From: Scolanthus callimorphus
Lineage: Eukaryota > Cnidaria > Anthozoa > Actiniaria > Edwardsiidae
NCBI GenBank assembly: GCA_033964015.1
Contig: CM066912.1
Location: 30,590,532 to 30,654,531 of the forward strand
Direction: 5' to 3'
Length of the DNA: 64,000 bases
Within the stretch, counting starts at the first letter, position 1; each line of letters begins with the position of its first letter. This document shows positions 35,801 through 47,800 of the stretch, in pieces. Below the pieces are notes generated by a model that was not told the origin of the DNA, did not search any database, and was given only the letters and a program-made list of their open reading frames with translations. Made by a program: the position numbers and the translations under genes.

Positions 35801-38800
35801 GAACAAATTCTATACAACAGATAACTTTTATCATGGATAACTTTATCCAAACTTTCAGGAACCGGCCCCAGGTCGCCAACAATTTGTAGCTCTAAAGACA
35901 CTCTGACCCTTTTTGCTTAGTACCACTTTAAAGAGCAACACGCAGTCGTAGACATAGGCCTTCGCGCTGTTGCTTGTTATTATCTACTATGATCTATTGC
36001 TATCCGACTACTATGACAGGCTAATTCATGTATAGCTCCCAGTGGACTCTATAGTGCAGTACTTTGCATAGAGCAGATTTCGTATGACTATGAAAAGTGC
36101 CGCGACACGGCGCGGCACGGAAGCTGGCCTGTTGTAGATACCGAATGAAATTGTGTAGTCGCGGTCGCGGTCGCGGTCGCGGTCACGGTCGCGGTCGCGG
36201 TCGCGGTCACGGTCGCGTGGTGCGGCACAACTTTGTCGCGGCACTTTTCAAAGTCATACGAAATCTGCTCTATCACAAACTCTATCATTTTCATCTTAGA
36301 AACTGCAATTTCAACTGCAAAAGATTACGGTCGCATGCGGACCTTTTATCATTCTCTTATCCAGAGCTCCCTGGCTCGTCTGCTCGCAGGGGAGGTTCTG
36401 GTGACATCCATTTGAGGGCCGTCGCTGATTTGCTGATTTTGAACGTGAGGGCATGCGCAGAAAGTTGTTTCTCTCAACGGCTCTGTATCAAATATCGCGC
36501 ATGCGTCAATGTCTCTCACCAGAGCCTCCCCCGCGAGGAGACGAGCCGGGGAGCTCTGGGTTCGAGAATGACCTTAATTCATGCGCTCAGAAAAGGATTC
36601 GTACAATCAAAGAGAACCAAAGCAAATAAATCATACCATTGTAACGCCCATCGGACACAGGGTCTTAAGCAAAACCACTTCTTTTTCAAGTTACAAAGCT
36701 CAACAATTTACTCGGGCTAATAAGCTAGACTTTTGAAATATATTCTTGTTTCAGAATTTTACCGCTAATTCAGACAGAAATACTACAGTAACTCACTGGT
36801 TTCCAGAAATTAAAGCAAAGGTTATTAGAGTGCGACCGTTATCTTGGGATGGACTAACAAACTGTATGCGAATTGAACTCTATGGGTGTGTGGAAGGTAA
36901 GCAAAGCCCGAAGCCTACCTGTTCACACTAATGCGTTTGCAAAAGTATTCGTTTTAGTGTGGACGGGAGATTTAGCTCCAAACAATCGATCAGTTTTTAT
37001 TTGCTGTTGGTGCGGATTCCAACGAAAACGCGGTTAGTGCGGACGGGCCCTAAACAGAACAGTAACTCACTGGTTATCAGAAATCAAAGCAAAGATTAGC
37101 AGATTTTAAACTATATATACCCATATTCATTAAGAATTCATCAAGTTTGAACAAAGAATATCAAAACCGTGGAGGAGCTCGGAAAACGCAGTCTTAATTT
37201 GCATAGAATTTCAATGTGATTTTATTCCTTCTTTTTCTCGGCATTAAATCATTCGTTTGAGAAGTAATATCAAACACTCGATAGAGTTTGTCATCAGGAC
37301 AAATCTCTTTTTAAACCTCGAAGTCGGTTTAAAAACTCGACTTTGCCTCGTTTTTTTCAACCCTCTTCTCATTGTTTGGAAATCCTGATGAAACACGATC
37401 TCTAGTGTTCGATCTATTACGTCCAGTTTCTCAGGATTTTTTAATGTAACGGTAGAGGATTGTCTAACTAACATCGTCCTCAACTTCTTAGGAACTAAAA
37501 AGGACATCATAGGCAAAGGTAAGAATGTATAATTGTTATTCATGTGGGCCCAGCATCCGAGTAATATACAGAACGAGGGTTCTAGGATAGGTGGGGCAAA
37601 CTCACTTCTCAAGTGATGGGGCCAGAGCCAAGTCAATCAGGCCAAAACTAGAAATACAATGCCGAAATGTATCAACGGTCCATAATTGCTTTAATTAGCA
37701 GATTCCCTGTCTTTCGATAAGTTTCCTGTACTTCATTGTTTATTTATGCAAAGTATTCGCAAAGTTTTGAACTTATAATTTTGATTTCGTGTTCCCGATA
37801 ATTATCGGGGGGTTTGGGGAGTTTCGAGAAACACTTTTCGGGACTTCTAAATCGCGTCCGAAAAACCACCCGAAAAGTTTATCGTGCCCGAAAATATCGG
37901 GAGATTTCGAGAAACGACCCCCCCGGACTTTAGAAACATACTCTGTTCCGCAATTCCTGGTTTTGAGTATTATCAAAGAACAGAAACTCATATCAGTTAC
38001 ATAAAACTGGTAGAAGCACTAACATCAGGATTTATCACCTTGTTTGAATTGCAGCAAGCAATCAAAACTCAAGACCGGAAACAAAGGAGGAAAGAGAATC
38101 GTTATCAGGTACGACGTGTGTCCCATATACGAAATTCAGTGATTTGTCGGGCAGATTTCCGTTGTCGGGGTTCGCAATCGCGGACGCCACATTCCTTTCT
38201 CTAGCGTTGCGTAACCGACACAAAGAAGGGGCTGCGAGGGAGACTACATTCCTTTTGAACCACATTCAAAGTGAGAAAGTCAATTATAGGAAGTTCGATA
38301 ACCCTGTTTTGAGAAGGTCATTGGCTATAGTTTACCTCTTATTTCATTTTTAGTGGTTGCCAAGGCAGTGCTTTATCTTCGTTTCGAGAGAATCGTCAAA
38401 GGCAACATCATCCGTGATCAGTCAGACCTACACAACGATGCCAGAATAGTCAACTTCGCACGGCTTTCACGCTTTAGTGAAAACTGCGGCAAAGGGGTCG
38501 ATATTAACGGCGGCGATGTCCTCTTCAACGGCGCTCAATTCGTAAATAAGCCAAGAGAACAAATAACAATCGCACTCTGGGTGAAGCTTTTCTCGGTAGA
38601 AGGCCCTAGTTCAATGTTTGATACGATCGGAGGTTTAAATTCGACTCATCGGAATGGACAATTCCACTTTGAAGTGGACGGCGGAGCTGTTCGATGGTTC
38701 CACCGTGATGAAAAAGGCAACATAGTGTTTAATGTCACAACAGAAGTCATTGTGCCAGCCCACATTTGGACGCACATTGTTGGGGTTTATGATTCAAAGA

Positions 38801-41800
38801 CCGGTTTCGCGGAGGTTTACGTGAATGCTAAACTTGTGATGAGGGAGGAAGGGACGGGGTTGTTGTCGCACGACTGGAGTGGAAAGGCAGGGATCGGAGA
38901 GCATAAGGGGGAGCGATTACTGGATGGAGTTGTGGACGAGTTCCTGATCTCCAATGTGGTGTTGGCGCAGGATGAAATTAAGAGGCTTATGAAGCGATGC
39001 AAGTTCGAGAAAGGTGAGCGAGAAGCATCCCGATTTTTTGTTGTTGTTGCTTTTTGTTGTTATTTTAGAAAAAAAAAAGGAATTCCAGGATGGGTAAACA
39101 AAACTTACACGGTCGTCATGTCGAGCTACACATTTCCAAAATGGGCAGCTGAAATGGGTGTTCAGCCAGGGAACGAGACTGCGCATGCGCCTGACCGTTA
39201 TTTGAAGCGGCTAGTCACTGTCGTAACCAGACCTCCTCAGCTCGCCACCTTAGACGAGGAGAAGGGAGAAGGCTCTAGTGACATCCATTTGAAGGCATTC
39301 TCTGATTAGTCTGCTTGATCTCGATTTTCAAAAACATATCTGACTATAAAACACCAAAGTTCCCTACTTTTGAGCCATAAAAAGGTCATTGCGTCAGTGC
39401 GCAGCGGCAGTGGCTGTCACCACAGCCTTCCTCGCGGGATCAGACGAGCAAGAGGATTTGGGGAAAGGAAACGTGCAATGGATATGCGCAAGCTACCCAG
39501 AAAGAGCAACGTTTTACATTCTCACCTGTATCATTCCTAGAGTGTTTTACACCCATCGGTATGGAAGACATGAAGATTAAAGATGCCCAAGTAACAGCCT
39601 CCTCAACCCTGCAGCCTCACAAGCCATTCTACGGACGCCTTAACTTGATCTCGTTCTTTGACGATCCCAAGAGAAGCGCCTGGTGCTCTGACGATGATGA
39701 CAAAGAACCATATCTTACGATAGACCTAAAGGACGAGAGGACAATATCAGGTTTGCTTCATTTTATTTAGAGCTAGTCCAGACCAAACTAGAGCGGATTT
39801 CAGATGGGTGTCGAAAACTAAACGGAAAGTAAATATATCCCTAGCCTACTTGCAGGCGTTGGAGAGTAGTTTTAAGTCGAGAAACGCGATTTTGCTTTCG
39901 CTTGGCCGCCATCTTGGATTTGTGACAAAATGTGACAAATCAGGGGGTCACAAATCCAAGATGGCGGCCACGCGAAACACGCCTAAATCGAGGAATGCTC
40001 ACTGGCACTTAGAATTTTTTTTCTAAACAAGCGCTCACCTACAGAAATGAAAAAAAGAATTATTAAAATCATCAGGGTTCGAACCTGTAACTTTCCAGTT
40101 ACTATACCCAAACCCTAACCACTACGGTATGAGTGAATTCGCTGATTCGGACCGCTCGTTTTATTGATTAGGTACCTTAATAGTATCAATCTTTAATAGA
40201 ACGAGGCATATACTATAAAAATATACTAAAACGATGTATTAACCCTTATCCTGACTAGTAGTCTTGATAGTTCAAATATTTTTAATGTTTTTAGGTCAAT
40301 TTGAAGTAATATTATCAAAAATATCGTTAAATTATTCATGGTGAGCATTCCTCCATTTAGGAATGACGCGAAAGCAAACTCGCGTTTCTCGACTTAAATC
40401 TACTCTCCAACGCCTGCGAGCAGGCTTAAATACCCCTAACCAATCAGTGACGAAACCTATTCAACAAAAAAACAATCATGATTCACTGTGTGTTTCGTAT
40501 TCTGATTGGCTGACTAAACAAAGAAACACGATCTCAGTCAACCAATAGGAATGCGTAGAAAACACAAGTCTGATTTACCTTCGATGGTCATCCGAAATCC
40601 GCTCTAAGGCTGAGTTACTGCTTTGCGATTCCGGGTTTTGTTCTTGGAAGACTGCGTATTGTAGCCTCCAGCAACCAACAATGAGTTATGTGGTTTTAAA
40701 CACGACATGCGAGTTTTATAAATCACTTCTGAAATTTATATATTTATATTTACTTCATCTGGGGTACCGTGTCTCTAACTACGATATGGACACTCGTTAA
40801 TTAAACATGAGTGTCTTTATCGCAGTTATAAACACGCACGTGACCAATATAGGGTTCACCCATTGGTCACAATTCTTATGAATAACTCATGAATTTTAGA
40901 AGGCAGATTTATAAGCGCCGATTTGTCTGGTTCCTCCTTTAATCTGGGAAATGAGAAATCAGGCCTAACAACAAAAATCTGTACAATCGTAACAGATTTT
41001 TAGAATATGGACGTCAGGCGGACACCGAATGAACTAAACAACCTCGGTCCAACACATCGGCGCGTGTAAATCACCTTTCACAGTTCCACATTAAAGGATT
41101 CTTACTGTTGTGTGTCGTAGGGGTGGCCATTCAAGGCGCGTCGGTGCTGGACAGTTTTGTAACAAGTTTCAAAGTGTGTTACAGTCACACAGGGAGGAAG
41201 TACAGTTGCGTTTCCGAGAATGCAACAGGACAGGTAACAAAGTTGAATGATGACTACTATTTGAAAAAAAAATGTGTTATTCAATTCAAACTAGAGCGGT
41301 TTTCACATGACTGTCGTGAAAACAATTGCTATTGAGCAATCAGTAGCCAATCGAGAGAAATCACGATTTGCTCCTAAATGGCTTTTTTCTTAGCCAATCA
41401 AGCCGAACCAATTACTAAGTAATTACACAATTGTATTTACTACAGAATTTGATTGGCTGAGAAAAACGAGTAGCCAATGAGAAGGCAAAGCAATCGCAAT
41501 TACATAACAGGTCTTGAAAGTCATGTGAAATCCGCTCTATCAAAGAACAAATATCGTCCACCTTAGGGGTGGACTATTAGAAATTGGGGTAGCGGGGGTG
41601 GCAATTCCCCAAAAAAAATTCGAGGAAGCCCATTCCTTCTTAAAAAAATCTTGCAGAGATCCAAGCTAGTAAAAAAACATCATACAAATTTCGGAAAAAA
41701 AATTCTTCCACAACCTGATCCCCGAAAAAAAAAACGTGTGCAAAATTTTTTTGTCAATAAACGTCCTATGATAATTACTAATCAATGTTTCAGGCGCTGA

Positions 41801-44800
41801 TGGGAAACACGGACAAGGACAGCGTCAAGATCCACTGGTTCAGCAGGTTTTTCGACGCCCGATTTGTCCGGTTTTACCCGCTTGCCTGGTATGGCGACAG
41901 CATTTGTATGAGAACAGAGCTTTATGGTTGTATTACAGGTAAGTTTCGTTTACAAAAGTGACAGATTGGGTCAATATAGTAGCCTACAAAAAGAGGGGAA
42001 GGAAAATATAGGAAGAGGAAGTAGGACAGAGTTCGAACGTCAAACTGACAGAGTGCGAAGTTGCCGAACAACACGACAAGGTGTACACGCCCAAAGTGGA
42101 AACATATTAGCCAACTAAAACTTGCCCAGCAGCAAACATCAAATCCCTTCCGTATGGAAAAAGTATTCGGACAAAAACAGACAGGCAGGTAGATGAATGG
42201 AATTGGACGACCCCGAGTCCAGAGGGGAAATATTTCAATTCAATGGAGGTTTTAATGACGGGTGTTTCTTGATTTTTGTTGATGTCTATAAATAGCGCAA
42301 ATTCTACTTTAATGAATACTAACACTCCGCCGACAAGGAATGGACTCCTGCTTAAACCAACAATATTTTAAAATCTAACAAAGCGAAACAAAACTTGCAG
42401 GCCTTCTAAGTGACACAATGACCACCATCATAGACGATGTTATCGACCCTACTCAGACTGAGCTGGCAGACTGTAGCGTCAGTTGTGGCAAGGGAACCAT
42501 TCGGAAGCTCACACCTTGTACGAAGCACACTAAACAGGCGCAATGTTTGACTGGAAACAAGGATTTTGTACACAGAGTGCCGTGTGAGAGACCAAGTTGT
42601 CCAGGTAGAGTAATACGGGTTGTCACTGGCCCCTTTTTTGCTTGTTCAAGAGAGAAATGTATGTATTTCGTGGATTACAAGTGATTTCATTCAACGTCAT
42701 GATTCGACAGTATGTCGACGTGCTTGGTAATCAGCAGGAGTGACTGGATAGGCAGAACAAAGCATTTCATTGTTTCCTCGTTCTATTGTATGACCCTCTA
42801 TTGTTTAGCACTGAGGGTATCAATCCAATGGGCTTAGATCTTACGAGAGCAGTAATCAGGCTGTCAAGTCTTGCCTTTTTGTGTGTATCTTCCGAGAGAG
42901 TTTGTACTATTTTATCAATCTCAGGCCCCGTCCACACTACACCGTTTTCAAACGAAAACGGACACTTTTTGCTCCGGATACGGCTATCGTCCACACTACA
43001 ACTCCGAAAACTATCACCGAAAACGGCGAAAACAATACGAAAAACGATCAGTGTGGACGCAAATCTTTTTGAAAACGGAGAAAAAAGTATCCGTTACGTT
43101 TGAAAACGATGTAGTGTGGACGAGGTCTCAGTCACTTTTGAATGCCTCGCGGATGTCAGTGCTTCTAAAACGTGTTCCTTGGTGACCGAGGAGTCGAATG
43201 AAGCCGGCCTGCATGAGCACGTAGCTCCATGAGGTGCAAATTCAATGGCTTTAATAAACAATGCAAGGTCACGCAACGGGACACAAAAAAGTTCGGAACA
43301 CAAATAGTTGACCGCGAAGAGCCAATACAATGACTCGACGAACTGAGGAACGAGAAGTCATTGACGGAAAAAGCCAATAAAAGGGGCTCTCGCGCGCTTA
43401 ATCAATTCGTCCACCGTGGACATAAGTAAATTTGTAACCGTGAAAACACATGTACATTTGCCCGTAGTAATCAAAATAATCCTCTAGATTTATAGAAATG
43501 CAATTCTAGGTTGTTTTGACCTGTTGTCAAGAGATTGATTTGGATTTTCTTGTCAGAGAAGTGGCTAGCAGCCATGCGCGAGCCCCTTTAAACCGTAGAT
43601 CTGATCTTCTTTTCCCCTTAAGATTGTTTCGCTCCTGTTGGCATGTCGGCGGGTGCTGTGAATGATAGCTCTATATCCGGGTCTTCAAGTGTGGACGAGG
43701 CCCACCCGGCCTATTATGGCCGCGTGATCACGGCAAAAAAGGACGTGGTAGCCAGACGCGGTAGCTGGTGTGCAGGTCACACGGACGATCATCAATACAT
43801 TGAGGTGGACCTCAAGAAACCGATCAAAGTAACAGGCAAGTTGTATAGCATTAAACAGCCTGTGTCAGCCGCCATTTTGGCAGCATAGCAACATACCAAG
43901 TCGGAGAAAGCATCCATTCTCATCGGCTGATTTAGAGAATATAGAGCAATGTTCTCGATTGAATTTGGTAAATCAAATATGAAACTTTGTTTTTAGATGT
44001 TTACTAAGAGATTTCTACGTGTAATTCATCTTCTAATATCAAACGAAAATAATAACAAAGGAGTGGCTGATACGGGCTCTTTAACTGCGTCTCGTCCATC
44101 TACTAAGGCGACTTGTTCCTCCACGAAATGACTAATCATTTCATTTTCAACAACACAGACAAGCTGAGCCTGTTTACACTTATGAAGCAAGCAGGAGAAG
44201 GCGTCTGTCTTCCGTATTCACCTATTTTGATGTTTTGAACAATGTTTTGTCCTAGTTCGTCACTCGTTTCTTATTGTTTTTATGCAACATTCGCCTTTGT
44301 CACACAAGCGCCATCTTGGATTTTTCAGCCGATTTATTCAGCATGGAAACGAGGCCAAGCAGGGTTTTGCTCATGTTGGAAAGCGAAGTCTGATGCTGGG
44401 ATTTATGGTACAAAAGTCGACCAAGCTACCGAAAAGTACTCCTTATTTGTTTTAGAACCAAAACGTTGACTGGCTCACTGTTTTTTTTTGCTTTGTCGGG
44501 TCATTCTGGAAACAAAATGGCGGCGCGTGACAAAGGCGAATTAGGAGTAGAACTGCGAGTATAAATATTGAAATAACCAAACAGAAACTGACGTTTGATG
44601 CACCACAAAAAGTCTATGTAATTAGCAAAATATGAAATGTTAACTTTTACACAGTGCGTTTGTCTTTGACAGGTGTTGGAACTCAGGGTCAGGTGTCTGC
44701 TGACCACTGGGTAACGAAGTACCGTATTGAATATAGCATTAGCAAGATAGGATGGAATAATTACACAGAAAACTTCAGACCGAAGGTAAACAAGGACGTT

Positions 44801-47800
44801 TGTGTCCAGGAAATATTACTACTGTATGCATTGCCACGCGACCTCAAAATTCAATGTTGCGATGGGCGATCTTTAGCCGTCAATCTAACCAAAAACGCTG
44901 GATTCGAAAACGAAATTTATTGCCACATCAACCAAAATGGTTTTAAACTATCCTTTGTCTTCCTTGCCTCGAATGTTTAACTTTCTGGTTCAATAAAACA
45001 AACATTAATACAATTTTCTTGCGTAAAATCGCAACAGTGAATTTTGAGATCGCGTAGCTATGCATACGGTGGTAAGAGCGCAGGTTTTAATGAGAAGGAG
45101 CTGTTTTTGAAGTGGACTCTTGCCAACACTAACAACTGAATGAGTAACACTTATTTACTGGTCCAGAGACCGTTGAGTGCTTTATTATCATGCCAAGTGT
45201 CAAAGGGAACAAAACAAAAACAGAGAAATACAGTTCTTTACGTGAATGAATCGTGCAAAAGCGCGCGCAAATGTGGTGGATTTTCGTTTCCGGTTTTGAC
45301 AGAGGGGGTGGGTGATTTTGTCCGTGCAAGATTGTGTTTATACCTCTGTTATGCGGTAAGAATGTTTTTTTCCAAAAAGAAAGAATTCCGTGCAGGAATT
45401 TGTTTTCAAAATCACCCCCCCCCCCCCCCCCCCCCCCCCCCCCTTAAAACATACTGTTGCCTTCCCAGTTGTCGCCAGGGAAACAGTCGAATTTCTTCAC
45501 GTTCACGTGATACGCTGTTGACCAATAAGATAACTTTGACACTTTGTATATAATAATACATTTTAGGACATTTCGATCAGTCCCCAAATACTAACCTTTT
45601 GCTTTCACTTTCCAAGATCTTCACAGGTAACGATGATAAAGACACCGTCGCCATACGTCATTTGATGCATCCAATCACAGCGCGGTATGTTAGGGTGTAT
45701 CCGCTGACCTGGCATGGCGGACTCATCTGTATGAGAGCAGAAATATATGGTTGCGATAACATAGGTGAGTACAAATTCGTATTGTAGACACAAGATTTTA
45801 CCAGAAATTCCATCAATTTTGACAAGAAGTGACCAAAGTTACTGAAGTCACTGAAAAGTCTCTTGGTCACTGAAAAGCCTCTTGGTTTCATTTTTAAATT
45901 AAAATTAAAATTTGTTTTGGAACGATTACTTAGTTCCTTTGCAATTCTATACAAATCCCTGTAAGTAGTATATAAAAGTTGAAATGCACACTCCGGGTTG
46001 CAATCAAGATTTTTTTAACGCGACTGACCAAGGATGTTGCATGCACCCAAACCTATCAATGCTAAAATAAAGATGATGCTAGCTAAGATAAAGCCAACAG
46101 GTTTCTTTAAGCAATAAAAGTACTTTCCGCGTGCTCTCTGCTTTCTTACAAACACGAGGGGAATGTTGGGAGAACTGATCAAAACTTTCAAGTTTTATCA
46201 ATTATCAAGTTTTATCAATTGGTGGATAACAAATATATTTATATTGTTTGCTTTTACAGCCTTGTATTTGACAAAGACAAAGAGCAAATCTAAGAAGCAT
46301 GGTACTGCTATTCATAAACCTGCCTTTGACAATCGAAAGAATGGAGCTATGGTTCGCACAGACGTATTTACGAACTATGACTACCGGAACACAATGGCTG
46401 GAGGCCAAACAGCATATCCATATTATCCAGAAGGAACACAATTTCAAATAGAACAAGGAAATGGTGCACAATTACCAGCATATTCATATAATACACAGGA
46501 GTCTTATAGAACTAAACCGTTCAATTCTAAACTGACGAGCGACAGCGAAACTGGGAGAATTTCGATTAACACACCAGTGACATTGGGGATCTATAAATCT
46601 GAGATTAGCCCAGTTTTAAATCAAACTGTCGGAAGTAGAAGTGCTCAATTACAATTTGCGACGCAAAATAATAACAAAAACATTACGGTTGCGAAAGCCA
46701 GTGAAATGCTACCTTCGGAAGCCAATAATATGCTACTTGCGGAAGCCAATACAAAGCTACCTGCGACAACCAATAAAGTGCTAACTGCGGAAGCCAATAA
46801 TATGCTACTTGCGGAAGCCAATACAAAGCTACCTGCGACAACCAATAAAGTGCTAACCGCGGAAGCCAATAACATGCTACTTGCGGAAGCCAATACAAAG
46901 CTACCTGCGACAACCAATAAAGGGCTAACTGCGGAAGCCAATAAAGTGCTACCTGCGGAAGTCAGTAAAGTGCCCCCGAAGGAAGACAGTAAACTGCCAG
47001 CTACGGGAATACAGGCATATGAATGGACAAAATTTGGCACGTGCAGCGTCACGTGTGGACGGGGAGTGAAGGAACGTTACCGGAAGTGTAACGCAATAGA
47101 GTGTGAATCAGAAGGCAAGGAAACCCAAATGTTACCATGTTATAATCCACCATGCAAAGGTAGGGATAAAGCTTCTTCATTTTCTTAGCCTGAAATGGCT
47201 CTTCACAGTCGAAAGCCATGCCCGAGGATTAACAAACCCTTTGGGGGCGCCCGCAGAGAAAAGTACAGTAGGTCTCCGACAAGTCGTCAGCAAGGCTAGG
47301 AAAAATGTCGGGCTCGAATACTTTGTTTTACAATGTTAAAATCAACGGCAGAACAGCTTACTCAGGTTTTTCTGGCAGCGTGAAGTTTCGGGTAAAGCCT
47401 AGCGCAATTCTCTGTAGGCAATTTTCCTCGGAACCGAGAATTCAATCTCGGATGTTCGTGCGAAAGGTTTCAGGTATTAAAACTTTAGAACCAAAGTATA
47501 TATTTATTAGGTTTGAAAAATGACTCCAAATGCGGAAGACATTTTACACCGAACCACAATCCTCTCCAGTGGATTAACTGACCAAGTTTACGTTCTCAGG
47601 GTCTTCTGAGTGGTCTGGTTACTCCAAGTGCAGTGTTACGTGTGGTATGGGGAAACGAACCCGCACTCGACAATGTAACGGGAAAAATTGCATCAAAACA
47701 GGCAAAGAAGTCTCTACAATAACATGTAGGAAGCCCACGTGTCCAGGTACAATCAATCAACACTATCATCACTAGCAAACAAACATTCTGACGAGAATAC

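Noticed and set aside
36097..36720. 207-codon plus-strand frame
   Set aside because: Starts in a hexanucleotide-bearing MITE and runs through another inverted repeat; composition follows the repeats.
46645..47052. 135-codon frame on the minus strand
   Set aside because: Antisense shadow of the tandem repeat in gene A exon 16.
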